In this document: piece after piece, positions 46,929-56,496 of the stretch | Position numbering within the stretch: the stretch's first letter is position 1 | How the letters are laid out: each line of letters begins with the position of its first letter | Assembly: GCA_965217075.1 (NCBI GenBank) | Contig: CBDCHC010000010.1 | Coordinates: forward strand, 124,001-188,000 | DNA length: 64,000 nucleotides | Direction: 5' to 3' | From: CBDCHC01 sp965217075 | Lineage (GTDB): Bacteria; Pseudomonadota; Gammaproteobacteria; PS1; Pseudothioglobaceae | The notes under the pieces: generated by a model | Told to the model about the DNA's origin: nothing | The model's input: only the letters and a program-made list of their open reading frames with translations | Databases searched by the model: none | Translations under genes and position numbers: made by a program

Positions 46929-48348
46929 CAATAAACATCGTCCTTTATTGTTTTTTATAGTAGTAGTAGCGCTTATTAGATTAGTTATCTCACCTATGTT
47001 TGGTTTGGGGGTAGATGAGGCTCATTATGTGTTATATGCTAAAAATTTAGCTTTAAGTTATTTTGATCATCCGCCTTTAATTGGCTGGGTACAATATATT
47101 TTTACAGCTATTTTTGGTGATAATGAGTTTGGTGCTAGAGTTGGCGCTATTGTTATGGGTTTTGTAGCTACTTTATTATTATATAAATTAATTTATAATA
47201 TAGATAAAGATGTAAAAAGCAGTTTTATGGCAATCATATCATTACATAGTACAATATTGTTTAATATTATTTTTTTAATGATATTGCCAGACACACTACT
47301 ATTGCCATTAATGCTGCTTATTATATTTAGTGTTATTAATATAACAAAAAACAATAATATATTTAATTGGATTATTTTAGGTATTTTATTAGGCTTAGCT
47401 GGACTAGCAAAATATAGTGCTATATTATTTATTCCACCCATATTTTTATATATTATTATTAAAAGAAGATTTGATCTAGTCATAAATAAAAATATTTTAT
47501 GGACCATAATAACTGCGATTATAATAATCTTACCTGTTATTTTTTGGAATATAGATAATCACTGGTTAAGTTTTACTTATCAAGCAAACCATGTAATAGG
47601 CAGTACTGATATTTCATTTAAAAAATTTATACTATCAATTTTTATCCAATTTGTAGTTTATAATCCTTTACTGATGCCAGTAGCATTTTATGGGCTTTAT
47701 AGGTCATTTAAAGCAAATAATGACTACTTATTTTTAAGCGCCTTATTTGGCGCTACTATTATATTATTTTTTAGTTATGCTTCCTTGTACGAGGTGGCGT
47801 TGCCACATTGGAATGTAGCATTTTATTTTCTTTTTGTACCAATCGGTAGCTATTATTTATTTACAATATATAAAAAATATGTAAAATTTGCCGTATTTTT
47901 TGGTTTATTGCTAAGTATTATGCTTTACGCTGAAGTAGCGTTTAAGTTCATACCTCAAGATAATTATAAATCTATACATAGAGATATATATGGTTGGGAT
48001 ATAATTATGAAAAGAGCTAATAAAAAATTAATGTTGAATGAGTCTTTAGCTGTTAGTAATTGGACGCAAGCATCTAGAGCTATGTATTATAATAATTCTT
48101 ATAATTCAACTGTGTATTTAATTGATGATAGATATGATCAATTTGATATTTGGCAACATAAATTACCAATACATCAAAATATATTATTTATCAATAGTTA
48201 TTTTTTTAATAATGATATTAAAAAACTTATGCTTTGCGATCATGTAAATGTTGTAGATAATTTTGATATCAAATTAAATAATTATAAAGTTAATAGCATC
48301 AGACTTATACGATGTACAAATTTTCAAGGAATAAAGGAAGTACAATAA
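46915..48348 (+). CDS. GT39/ArnT-like integral membrane glycosyltransferase
   Basis: The 477-residue protein has about 11 membrane segments and the acidic loop GVDEAHYVLYAKNLALSYFDHPP between the first two helices. This is the catalytic signature of PMT/ArnT-type enzymes that use polyprenyl-phosphate sugars. The C-terminal 130 residues are periplasmic. It probably modifies lipid A or another envelope glycan. It overlaps the GT9 gene and precedes a PAP2 phosphatase. Confidence 0.85.
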   Translation: MNLLSNKHRPLLFFIVVVALIRLVISPMFGLGVDEAHYVLYAKNLALSYFDHPPLIGWVQYIFTAIFGDNEFGARVGAIVMGFVATLLLYKLIYNIDKDVKSSFMAIISLHSTILFNIIFLMILPDTLLLPLMLLIIFSVINITKNNNIFNWIILGILLGLAGLAKYSAILFIPPIFLYIIIKRRFDLVINKNILWTIITAIIIILPVIFWNIDNHWLSFTYQANHVIGSTDISFKKFILSIFIQFVVYNPLLMPVAFYGLYRSFKANNDYLFLSALFGATIILFFSYASLYEVALPHWNVAFYFLFVPIGSYYLFTIYKKYVKFAVFFGLLLSIMLYAEVAFKFIPQDNYKSIHRDIYGWDIIMKRANKKLMLNESLAVSNWTQASRAMYYNNSYNSTVYLIDDRYDQFDIWQHKLPIHQNILFINSYFFNNDIKKLMLCDHVNVVDNFDIKLNNYKVNSIRLIRCTNFQGIKEVQ

Positions 48349-48350
48349 CA

Positions 48351-49010
48351 ATGATTTTTTCTAAAAAACAATATTTTATTTATATAACTATAATTATTAT
48401 TTTTATAATTTTATCTTATAATTTTTTCGATAAAATAGCGGCACAATTTTTTTTGGCAAATACAGATAAATATGAATATATTGGAGATATATTAAGTTTA
48501 GCTGGAGACTCTGTTTGGTATATTGCCATTGCTATAATTGGTAGTGTATTTTTTAGATACATCAAGTTTGATAAATTAATTAGTAAGAATTTTTTATTTT
48601 TATTGTATGCTATTATATGTTCTGGTATTTTAACTTTGATACTTAAGGTTATTTTTGGGAGAATTAGACCATTAGGCTTAATAGATGGTAATTATGGTTT
48701 TTTATTATTTAAAGATTTTAATTTAGGTTTGATGATGAAAATTCAACACCATATGGATGTTATACTAACAGCGCAAGCTAGTTATTTATCTTTTCCATCT
48801 GGACACGCCACTACTATATTTGCTGTTGCTACTTATATGAGTATATTATTTACAAAACACGCTTACTTATGGGTTTTTGTAGCTTTTACAGTATCTATTG
48901 GCCGTTTATTAGCTACTAGTCATTTTATAAGCGATATCTTAGCGGCAATGTTGGTGGGTACTATAATGCCAATATTTATTTATTCACTAATGTATAAAAA
49001 AAATAATTAA
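48351..49010 (+). CDS. PAP2-family membrane phosphatase
   Basis: Starting at ATG 48351, the 219-residue membrane protein has the three PAP2 motifs: KVIFGRIRP, PSGHATT, and SIGRLLATSHFISDILAA with the catalytic His. It removes phosphate from a lipid such as undecaprenyl diphosphate or a lipid A precursor in the periplasm. It closes the four-gene envelope cluster and converges with rpmE. Confidence 0.85.
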   Translation: MIFSKKQYFIYITIIIIFIILSYNFFDKIAAQFFLANTDKYEYIGDILSLAGDSVWYIAIAIIGSVFFRYIKFDKLISKNFLFLLYAIICSGILTLILKVIFGRIRPLGLIDGNYGFLLFKDFNLGLMMKIQHHMDVILTAQASYLSFPSGHATTIFAVATYMSILFTKHAYLWVFVAFTVSIGRLLATSHFISDILAAMLVGTIMPIFIYSLMYKKNN

Positions 49011-49219
49011 CGCTTGAATGCGCCGTAACGAGATTTGAATTTTTCAATTCTACCAGCAGTATCAACAATTTTTTGCTTACCAGTATAAAATGGATGACAG
49101 TTAGAACATACGTCTAAATGTAGCTCTTCTTTGGCTGCAGTAGATTTAGTATTAAAAGTATTGCCGCAACTGCAAACTATTTTAACTTCATTATAATTTG
49201 GATGAATATCGTTTTTCAT
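49007..49219 (-). CDS. rpmE: 50S ribosomal protein L31
   Basis: The 70-residue protein begins MKNDIHPNYNEVKIVCSCGN and contains CSNCHPFYTGKQK. The four cysteines (16, 18, 38, 41) mark the zinc-binding form of L31. It ends with the usual basic tail (KFKSRYGAFKR). It is a single gene converging on the PAP2 phosphatase gene. Confidence 0.97.
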   Translation of the reverse strand: MKNDIHPNYNEVKIVCSCGNTFNTKSTAAKEELHLDVCSNCHPFYTGKQKIVDTAGRIEKFKSRYGAFKR

Positions 49220-49248
49220 AAGTACAAAAATTAAATAATTATACAGTA

Positions 49249-49560
49249 TTAATTGATTTGCAGGTCATAAACTATTTTATTATTTAATAAATGTAGGTCT
49301 ATTATTTTATCAATATCTTTTTGGTTTTTATAACTATACCAAATACCTTCAGGGTATACTACACATACAGGACCATTATTGCATCTGCCGAGGCATTTAC
49401 TTTCACTGAAGCCTATATTATTTTTACCCAAAATCTTAATTTCACGGCATTTATCTTTAGCGTAATAATACATTTTTTTAGCATCTTTATTGTGACAACA
49501 TAATTTATCTCCTCTATCATTGTTGCAGAAAAAGATATGTTTTTTATAAAAATTGTTCAT
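49249..49560 (-). CDS. Thioredoxin-like [2Fe-2S] ferredoxin
   Basis: The 103-residue protein from ATG 49560 has a C-x-n-C pattern of the small thioredoxin-fold [2Fe-2S] family: HIFFCNNDRGDKLCC at the start, then KCLGRCNNGPVCVVYP. It resembles the NuoE-like ferredoxin found singly in many proteobacteria. A longer frame to 49599 lies inside rsmI and is less likely. It overlaps the rsmI end by 17 bases, so the two are probably co-transcribed. The electron partner is unknown. Confidence 0.8.
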   Translation of the reverse strand: MNNFYKKHIFFCNNDRGDKLCCHNKDAKKMYYYAKDKCREIKILGKNNIGFSESKCLGRCNNGPVCVVYPEGIWYSYKNQKDIDKIIDLHLLNNKIVYDLQIN

Positions 49561-50350
49561 AACAGTATTTTTTATTGAGTCCAGTAATTTTTGCAGCAAT
49601 TTTTGCAGCTTTAGCAGCAGGTAGTTCTTGTTTTAAGATTGGTAAAATTATAGATAATTGTTGTTTATTAGCATTGTTATCCTTGTTGGGAGATATTAGT
49701 AGCACAAACTCCCCTTTTTGATGTTTGTCATCAACGATTAAATAATTTAATATATTAGCGATAGGTGCAGTTATAATTTTTTCAAATTGTTTGGTAAGTT
49801 CTTTGGCTAAACAAATCTCCCTATCAGTAGCAAAAATATCCTGCATAAGTTGTAAAGTATTTAATATTCGTTTAGGAGATTCAAAGCAAATAGCGGTATT
49901 ATGATTGTATTGTAATTTGCGAATAAATTTTACTTTATGGTTAATTTTAGTAGGAATAAAACCAAAAAAACTAAAACTATCACTCGGTAGACCAGAGGCA
50001 CATAGACTGGTTATGACTGCACTAACTCCTGGTACAGGGCAAACTTTAATGTTATTCGCTTTAGCTAATTTAACTAAATTATAACCAGGGTCACTAATAG
50101 TTGGAGTGCCAGCATCACTAATAAGTGCAATATCTATGGTTGTTAATTTATCAATAATAGTAATAATTTTATTTTTTTCATTATGCTCATTAAATGATTC
50201 TAGTTTAGTATTTATAACGTAATGTTGTAATAATTTTTTACTATGTAATATATTTTCTGCTAAAATTAATTTAACATTTTTTAAGATATTTAACGCCCTT
50301 AAAGTAATATCGTCAAGATTGCCAATAGGGGTAGCTACTATATATAACAT
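49544..50350 (-). CDS. rsmI: 16S rRNA 2'-O-methyltransferase RsmI
   Basis: From ATG 50350 the 268-residue protein starts MLYIVATPIGNLDDITLRAL, the family signature, and includes ISDAGTPTISDPGY and CFESPKRI. It methylates C1402 of 16S rRNA. The open frame runs further up to 50434, but those residues shadow yraN, whose start lies two bases away on the other strand. The rsmI-yraN divergent pair is a standard gammaproteobacterial arrangement. Confidence 0.94.
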   Translation of the reverse strand: MLYIVATPIGNLDDITLRALNILKNVKLILAENILHSKKLLQHYVINTKLESFNEHNEKNKIITIIDKLTTIDIALISDAGTPTISDPGYNLVKLAKANNIKVCPVPGVSAVITSLCASGLPSDSFSFFGFIPTKINHKVKFIRKLQYNHNTAICFESPKRILNTLQLMQDIFATDREICLAKELTKQFEKIITAPIANILNYLIVDDKHQKGEFVLLISPNKDNNANKQQLSIILPILKQELPAAKAAKIAAKITGLNKKYCYEQFL

Positions 50351-50351
50351 T

Positions 50352-50717
50352 ATGTTTAGTCCTTTGCGTAAAGTTGGTAATATTGCTGAAAAATTAACAT
50401 TAAAATTTTTAGAAAAACAGTCATTAAGGCTCATTAAAAAAAATTATTTAACCAAAGTAGGTGAGGTAGATTTAATTATGTTTAAGGATTATACCATAGT
50501 CTTTATTGAGGTTCGTTATCTGTTTAATAATGATTTTATTAGTAATATTGCTTCTATAAATTATAGTAAGCAACGCAGAATTATTAAATCAGCGCAATTG
50601 TTTTTGCAACAAAACCCAGAATACCAAGATTTTATTTGTCGTTTTGATGTTGTTGGTGTTAAGAATAGTTTAAAATACCCAAAGTTTAATTGGATTAAGG
50701 ATGCTTTTATTTTATGA
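50352..50717 (+). CDS. yraN: YraN/UPF0102 endonuclease-like protein
   Basis: From ATG 50352 the 121-residue protein contains GNIAEKLTLKFL, VGEVDLIMFKDYTIVFIEVRY and a C-terminal FICRFDVVGV. This matches the restriction-endonuclease-like fold of UPF0102 with its E...D...ExR(K) site. The cellular role of the family is unclear. It overlaps dolP by four bases and is divergent from rsmI. Confidence 0.88.
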   Translation: MFSPLRKVGNIAEKLTLKFLEKQSLRLIKKNYLTKVGEVDLIMFKDYTIVFIEVRYLFNNDFISNIASINYSKQRRIIKSAQLFLQQNPEYQDFICRFDVVGVKNSLKYPKFNWIKDAFIL

Positions 50718-51409
50718 AAATATTAATATTAATTGTACCGTTATTATTATCTTCATGCATAGCAACAACAGGCATGGCTTTATTTGGCATAGCAACAACT
50801 GCCAGCGATAGAAGAACGCTTGGCACTATTGCTGATGATAAAACACTTGATTTAAAATTAGAGGCATGGGCAGTAAGTGATAAAAAGCTAGCTAATACCC
50901 ATCTTAATTTTACAGTTTTTAATAAAAATGTATTAATTACTGGTGAAACTAATAATGCTGACATTAAAATATATATACTTCAGTTTGTTACGGATAATTA
51001 TCCTGTAATAACAAGAGCATTAGATGAGATTGCTATAATGCCAGTTAGTTCATTTTTTAGCAGAACAAATGATAGTTTTATTGATAGTCAGATTGAAATA
51101 GCACTTAATCAACAAGAGGTAGTTAACCCAGCACACATTAAATTGCATACTGAAAATAAAGTAGTATATTTAATGGGAAATGTAACTAAACGAGAGGCAG
51201 AAAAAGCAGTTAAAGTTGCAGCAAAAGTCCAAGGTGTTACTAAGGTTGTGAAGTTTTTTAATTATCTTAAAAGCACGCCAAAAGCAGAAATTGTTGCTGC
51301 TAAAAAACGCGAACAAGAGGCAAAAAAAAGACAAATAAAAGAAAAACAACTTAGGATATTAGAGCAAAAAAAAGCCAATCTTAATAAACAAATAGAGCAG
51401 TTAGAATAA
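50714..51409 (+). CDS. dolP: BON-domain outer-membrane lipoprotein (DolP/YraP-like)
   Basis: The 231-residue protein has a lipoprotein signal ending LSSC and two BON domains (TLDLKLEAWA...VLITGETNN; DSQIEIALNQQEV...VVYLMGNVTKREAEKAVKVA). A charged helical tail of about 40 residues (KKREQEAKKRQIKEKQLR), not found in E. coli DolP, may form a coiled coil. DolP supports outer-membrane integrity and BAM function. The yraN-dolP order is conserved. Confidence 0.88.
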   Translation: MKILILIVPLLLSSCIATTGMALFGIATTASDRRTLGTIADDKTLDLKLEAWAVSDKKLANTHLNFTVFNKNVLITGETNNADIKIYILQFVTDNYPVITRALDEIAIMPVSSFFSRTNDSFIDSQIEIALNQQEVVNPAHIKLHTENKVVYLMGNVTKREAEKAVKVAAKVQGVTKVVKFFNYLKSTPKAEIVAAKKREQEAKKRQIKEKQLRILEQKKANLNKQIEQLE

Positions 51410-51446
51410 TTACATGTTATATATGACTTTGTTGTTATTTAAATGT

Positions 51447-52057
51447 TATGGGTAATTGCACACAAGACTGCTCTTTAAGTATATTACATAAAAATCAAAA
51501 AAACAACATTAATTTATGTATTTGCTATTAATGCTATTATGTTTATAGTGGTAAGTATTGCTGCTGTATATGGTAATACTACTTCTTTATTAGCCGATAG
51601 TTTAGATAATTTTGGTGATGCGCTCACATATGCTATTAGTTTGTATGTTATTACTAAAAAGGCAAATACTAAAGCAAAGGTAGCTTTGTTTAAGGGTTAT
51701 TTGATTTTATTAGCAGCAGTTGTAGTGGCTACTCAAATTATTTATAAAATCTTTATTCCTAGTACCCCAGTATTTGAAATTATGGGAATTTTTAGCATAG
51801 TTGGTATTATAGCTAATTCTTTATGTCTTTTTTTATTATGGAAGCATCGTAAAGAAGATATAAATATGACTTCAGTATGGGAATGCTCTAAAAATGATAT
51901 AATATCAAACATATCTGTTTTTATTGCTGCTGTGGCAGTATGGCTAACAAGTTCTTATTGGCCTGATATTTTAGTAGCTATAATATTAGTAATAGTATTG
52001 ATACGCTCTGCATTGCACGTTATTTCATCTGCCACCAGAGAATTAGATAAATACTAA
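51447..52057 (+). pseudogene. Cation diffusion facilitator transporter, one homopolymer frameshift
   Basis: ATG 51447 opens MGNCTQDCSLSILHKNQKN, the cysteine-bearing start of a CDF subfamily. The frame then breaks at an A7 run (51497-51503). Removing one A continues it as TLIYVFAINAIMFIVV and the CDF membrane domain with the metal-binding LLADSLDNFGDALTY, to TAA at 52057, about 203 residues. A truncated product from ATG 51539 would lack the first membrane helix. Whether the gene is broken, rescued by slippage, or miscalled cannot be decided from the sequence. Confidence 0.75.
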
Positions 52058-52069
52058 TTGACACTGTAA

Positions 52070-52883
52070 TTATTGCTTTATTAAAATTTTATCAATTATA
52101 TTTGCTGGTAAAAATCGTTGTAAAAATGTAATAACTTTAGTTGGTATAGTTATATGATAATGATTTTTTTGGTTTATTATCTAAAATATGCATAACTTGC
52201 GTTAATACCGCTGTAGCCGGTAGAGTCCATTTAGATTTTTTTTTACTAAGCTGATTTTTAATCATTTTTTTATAATCATTTTGATAAATACTGTTATTTA
52301 TTATAATATTTTTTTTAAAAGCATTATAAGCATTTAAACGAAAATTTGATTCAATTGGGCCTGGCTCAATGATTGCAACTTTGATATTAGTTCTTTGTAA
52401 TTCTAATCTAAGTGTTTGCGCTAAACCTTCTAAGGCAAATTTAGAAGCAGTATAACAACCTTTAAGAGGCGCTGCTACTAAACCTAATACTGATGAAATA
52501 TAAATGATTTTAGCACTTGATTGCTGTAATAAATTAGGTAATAATAAATTGGTAAGCTGATGGACTCCAAATAAATTAACTGCAAATTGTTGCTCTAAAG
52601 TTTTTCTATTAATATCCATTAATGCGCCTGGCTGACCATAAGCCCCATTATGAATTATAGTGTAGATATTGTGGTATTTCTTTAATATTATTGCAATAGT
52701 ATCTATTATAGAGCTTTGATTAGCTAAATCTAATTTATAACAATCTATACCTAGTTTTTTTATTTTATTTATATCTTGTTTCTTATGTACTGTAGCAATA
52801 ATGTTGTATTTTTTGGCAATTGATGTAGCAAGACACAAGCCAATACCACTGGAGCAACCTGTTATAATAATATTTTTTTTCAT
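52070..52883 (-). pseudogene. Short-chain dehydrogenase with a C-terminal homopolymer frameshift
   Basis: The N-terminal 230 residues are a normal SDR: TGCSSGIGLCLA (cofactor loop), NGAYGQPGAL, and the catalytic YTASKFALEGLAQTLRLE. The frame meets TAG at 52137 just after an A7 run on the minus strand (T7 at 52164-52170). Removing one base continues it as NHYHITIPTKVITFLQRFLPANIIDKIL to TAA at 52070, giving the family's usual tail and about 270 residues. Since the active site is intact, a truncated enzyme might still work. The substrate is unknown. Confidence 0.72.
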
Positions 52884-52940
52884 TGGATATTTTATTAATT
52901 ATAAATAGTTAAACTAGTAATTATTTTAACAATATTAATG

Positions 52941-53495
52941 TTAAATAAATAATTTAACAGGAGAAAAGGTTTTTCTGTGTTGAGATAAGATACCATATTT
53001 TTTAATGTTTGCTATATGTTCTTTAGTACCATAACCTTTGTGTCTGGCAAAGCCATATTGAGGGTGTTTTTTATCTAATAATATCATTTGCTTGTCCCTA
53101 GTAACTTTGGCAATAATTGAAGCTGCGCTAATTACTCTTTCACTTATATCGCCGCCTATAATAGCAGTGCAATTTTTTATATTAGGGCACTTATTGCCAT
53201 CTACTAGTACTTTAACATAATCAACATTTAATTTAATAACTGCTCTTTTCATTGCTAACATAGTAGCGTTTAGTATATTTAAATTATCAATTTCTATTGA
53301 ATTAGCACTGCCTATAGCATATTTACAATTACTTATTAGCACATTAAAAGCTTGTTCTCTATTTTTAGCAGTTAGTTTTTTAGAGTCAGTTATTTTTAAA
53401 TTATTTAACACTAAAGAGCTTGGTAAGATAACAGCAGCAGCTACTACACTGCCTATTAAACAACCTCTGCCAACCTCATCAACGCCAACTATCAT
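52941..53495 (-). CDS. rnhB: Ribonuclease HII
   Basis: From ATG 53495 the 184-residue protein starts MIVGVDEVGRGCLIGSVVAAAV, the catalytic signature with the first acidic pair, and continues with ITDSKKLTAKNRE, DGNKCPN and KVTRDKQM, all RNase HII motifs. It removes RNA primers and misincorporated ribonucleotides from DNA. The open frame extends upstream to 53621 but overlaps rubredoxin on the other strand. It is divergent from the rubredoxin gene. Confidence 0.95.
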   Translation of the reverse strand: MIVGVDEVGRGCLIGSVVAAAVILPSSLVLNNLKITDSKKLTAKNREQAFNVLISNCKYAIGSANSIEIDNLNILNATMLAMKRAVIKLNVDYVKVLVDGNKCPNIKNCTAIIGGDISERVISAASIIAKVTRDKQMILLDKKHPQYGFARHKGYGTKEHIANIKKYGILSQHRKTFSPVKLFI

Positions 53496-53538
53496 GTATA
53501 TTATTGTAAAATATGCCATTTTATCATTATTATAAAAT

Positions 53539-53706
53539 ATGAAAAAATTAAAATGTTTAATATGTGATTGGGTATATGATGAAAGCTTAGGAGCAGTAGA
53601 AGAGGGTATAGCGCCAGGCACTAAATGGGAAGATATTCCTGCAGACTGGGTTTGCCCTTTATGTGGCGCTACTAAAGATCAGTTTAATATGATAGAAGTT
53701 ACATGA
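53539..53706 (+). CDS. Rubredoxin
   Basis: This 55-residue gene is easily missed because of its size. It reads MKKLKCLICDWVYDESLG, then GTKWEDIPADWVCPLCGA and KDQFNMIEV, with the two CxxC iron ligands and the invariant aromatic core. Rubredoxin is a small one-electron carrier, often used for oxygen or radical defence or for monooxygenases. Its TGA overlaps the leuB ATG (ATGA), so the two genes are translationally coupled, an unusual neighbour pair. Confidence 0.93.
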   Translation: MKKLKCLICDWVYDESLGAVEEGIAPGTKWEDIPADWVCPLCGATKDQFNMIEVT

Positions 53707-54776
53707 AAAAAGTATTGGTTTTAGCTGGAGATGGTATTGGCGTAGAAATCATTGCACAAGCTGTTAAAGTTATAAAAAAATTAAACAACACTACCGATAC
53801 AGAAGTTGATTTAATTTATGGTTTAATTGGTGGTGATGCTTACGATAAAACTGGCTTGCCATTACCAAAGCAAACTCTTATAGACGCTAAAAATAGTGAT
53901 GCTATTTTATTAGGCGCTGTTGGCGGTGCTAAATGGGAGAAATTACCAAGAGAGTTGCGCCCAGAACGTGGATTATTATCTATTAGAAGTGATTTAGGGT
54001 TGTTTGCTAATTTAAGACCTGCTATCTTGTACCCGCAACTTATTAATAGCTCAACATTAAAAAAAGAAGTTGTAGCGGGGCTTGATTTAATGATTGTGCG
54101 TGAATTAACAGGCGGTATTTATTTTGGTAAACCTCGTGGTATTACTTATAAAAATAATGAAAAATTTGGCTTTAATACAGCAACTTATAGTGAGAGTGAG
54201 ATAGAGAAAATTGCCCATAATGCTTTTTATATTGCTAGTAAAAGAAATAATCGTCTATGCTCGGTTGATAAAGCTAATGTGCTTGAAGTATGTGAATTAT
54301 GGCGTGAAGTAATAATTAAAATTGCCAAGCAATACCCACAGGTAGAGCTTACTCATATGTATATTGATAATGCTGCAATGCAGCTTGTTATGAACCCAAA
54401 ACAATTTGATGTAATAGTAACTAGTAATTTATTTGGCGACGTATTAAGTGACTGTGCAGCTCAACTTACGGGCTCTATTGGCATGTTACCATCTGCATCA
54501 CTTGATAAAAATAATTTTGGTATGTATGAACCCATTCATGGTAGCGCACCTGATATTGCTGGTAAAAATATAGCTAATCCTCTTGCTACTATTTTATCTG
54601 TAGCTATGATGTTTAAATATTCTTTTGCAAATGAAACAGTGGCAAAAAAAATTGAAAATGCAGTAATAAAGGTTTTAAATGATGGTTATCGAACAGCTGA
54701 TATTGCTAATAAAAACAACAAAATACAAATTATTGGTACAAAAGAGATGGGTGACTTGGTAGCAAAGGCGCTATAA
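53703..54776 (+). CDS. leuB: 3-isopropylmalate dehydrogenase
   Basis: The 357-residue protein has the LeuB signatures LAGDGIGVEI, the arginine-rich substrate loop (RPERGLLSIRSDLGLFANLRPA), VRELTGGIYFG and the metal/NAD site SNLFGDVLSDCAAQLTGSIG and GSAPDIAGKNIANP. It carries out the oxidative decarboxylation step of leucine synthesis. No leuA, leuC or leuD is nearby. It converges on tsaD with a two-base gap. Confidence 0.97.
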   Translation: MKKVLVLAGDGIGVEIIAQAVKVIKKLNNTTDTEVDLIYGLIGGDAYDKTGLPLPKQTLIDAKNSDAILLGAVGGAKWEKLPRELRPERGLLSIRSDLGLFANLRPAILYPQLINSSTLKKEVVAGLDLMIVRELTGGIYFGKPRGITYKNNEKFGFNTATYSESEIEKIAHNAFYIASKRNNRLCSVDKANVLEVCELWREVIIKIAKQYPQVELTHMYIDNAAMQLVMNPKQFDVIVTSNLFGDVLSDCAAQLTGSIGMLPSASLDKNNFGMYEPIHGSAPDIAGKNIANPLATILSVAMMFKYSFANETVAKKIENAVIKVLNDGYRTADIANKNNKIQIIGTKEMGDLVAKAL

Positions 54777-54778
54777 AA

Positions 54779-55774
54779 CTATATTTCATTTAAAGGCCAA
54801 CGTGGCTTAATATTAATTGATAAACTTTTATCTTTTTCTCCTTTTATTAGACGAATGCTACCTGCAAATGCAATCATTGCCCCATTATCTGTACATAATT
54901 CCACTGGTGGGTAAATTATAGTAGTTGTTACTAATTCAGTTGTTAATTTATTTCTTAATTTTATGTTACTAGCTACCCCGCCACCCATTATAAGTGTATT
55001 ATAATTGGTTTGTTTTAATGCTTTTTTTGTTTTATTAATAAGCACATCTATCGCTGCTTCTTCAAAAGCTATAGCTATATCAGCTTTTTTATCTGGGTTA
55101 GCAGCAAAGGTATTTTTAGCAAATGTTTTAAGTCCGCTAAAACTAAAATTAAGAGTTTTTTTATTTATCATTGGACGAGGAAAATTAAATACTTTTTTAT
55201 CTCCTTGTTGTGCTAATTGCGCTAATTTAGCTCCACCAGGGTAACCTAAGCCTAATATTTTAGCAGTTTTATCAAACGCCTCTCCAACAGCATCATCTAC
55301 GCTTTGCCCTAATATATTATAATCTCCAATAGCAGTTACATCAATTAACATAGTATGTCCTCCAGACACTAGTAATGCTATAAATGGTGGTTGTATTTTA
55401 TTATTTAGCATTGATGCTAATAAGTGCCCCTCCATATGATTAATACCAATTACATCTATATTTAAAGCAAAAGCTAAACTTTTAGCGATACTGCTGCCAG
55501 TAAGTAGTGCTCCAGCTAAACCTGGACCTTTAGTATAAGCTATGCCATTTATTGCACTAATTTTAATTTTAGCATTATTTAGCGCTAATTTTATTAGCGG
55601 ATATATGCGTTTAATATGGTCTCTTGCCGCAATCTCTGGCACTACTCCATTATATTTTTTATGCAATTTAATTTGTGAGAATAATTCATTAGCTAACAAG
55701 CCACGATTGTTTGAGTAAATAGCAACACCGCTTTCATCGCAAGAGCTTTCAATGCCAAGTGTAATGTATTCCAT
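54779..55774 (-). CDS. tsaD: tRNA threonylcarbamoyladenosine synthase subunit TsaD
   Basis: The 331-residue protein has the ASKHA/Kae1 motifs: LGIESSCDESGVAIY, the metal-binding HMEGH in GINHMEGHLLAS, LLVSGGHTML and GGGVASNIKLR. It transfers threonylcarbamoyl to A37 of ANN-decoding tRNAs with TsaB and TsaE. Its start abuts the lptB stop, as the third gene of a birA-lptB-tsaD run. Confidence 0.97.
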   Translation of the reverse strand: MEYITLGIESSCDESGVAIYSNNRGLLANELFSQIKLHKKYNGVVPEIAARDHIKRIYPLIKLALNNAKIKISAINGIAYTKGPGLAGALLTGSSIAKSLAFALNIDVIGINHMEGHLLASMLNNKIQPPFIALLVSGGHTMLIDVTAIGDYNILGQSVDDAVGEAFDKTAKILGLGYPGGAKLAQLAQQGDKKVFNFPRPMINKKTLNFSFSGLKTFAKNTFAANPDKKADIAIAFEEAAIDVLINKTKKALKQTNYNTLIMGGGVASNIKLRNKLTTELVTTTIIYPPVELCTDNGAMIAFAGSIRLIKGEKDKSLSINIKPRWPLNEI

Positions 55775-56496
55775 TAATAATTATCACCTAAATATACTTT
55801 ACGTACTATTTCATCATTTAATATATTTTCTTTGTCGCCTTGTGCAATTATTTTTCCATCACTAAGCACATAAGAATAATCACAAGTATCAAGCATTTCA
55901 CGATAATTATGATCTGTTATAAGCACACCTATACCTTTATTTTTTAGTTTATTAATAATATTTTGTATAGCAACGATAGATAGTGGGTCAACACCAGCAA
56001 ATGGTTCGTCTAATAAAATAAACTTTGGGTTAATTGCTAAAGCTCTAGCTATTTCCACTCTTCTTCTTTCACCACCTGAGAGGCTATAACCCATATCAGT
56101 ACGAATATGAGTTATACTGAATTCATTCAACAACTTATCTAAGTGTTGCTGCTGCTGCTGTTTAGTTAAATCTTGGCGTAATTGTAATATTGCCATAATA
56201 TTTTTTTCTACGCTTAGTTTTCTAAAAATTGATGCATCTTGTGGAAGATAAGCAAGACCTAAGTTAGAGCGCTTGTGCATAGGTAAGCTACTAATATTAT
56301 TATTATCAATAAATACACTACCTTTATAATCACTTACTAAGCCACAAATTATATAAAAACAAGTGGTCTTTCCAGCTCCGTTTGGCCCTAATAAACCTAC
56401 TATTTGATTGCTACTTATAGCTATAGAAACATTATTTAAAATAATGCGTTTATTGTATGATTTATAAAGATTATCGGCCCTTAAAGTATGTTGCAT
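55774..56496 (-). CDS. lptB: LPS export ABC transporter ATPase
   Basis: The 240-residue ATPase has Walker A GPNGAGKTTC, the signature LSGGERRRVEIARAL, Walker B FILLDEPFAGVDP and the LptB-typical YLPQDASIFRKLSVEKNI. It powers LPS extraction by LptFG at the inner membrane, confirming a Gram-negative envelope. It overlaps birA by 16 bases; lptA and lptC are not visible here. Confidence 0.95.
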   Translation of the reverse strand: MQHTLRADNLYKSYNKRIILNNVSIAISSNQIVGLLGPNGAGKTTCFYIICGLVSDYKGSVFIDNNNISSLPMHKRSNLGLAYLPQDASIFRKLSVEKNIMAILQLRQDLTKQQQQQHLDKLLNEFSITHIRTDMGYSLSGGERRRVEIARALAINPKFILLDEPFAGVDPLSIVAIQNIINKLKNKGIGVLITDHNYREMLDTCDYSYVLSDGKIIAQGDKENILNDEIVRKVYLGDNY

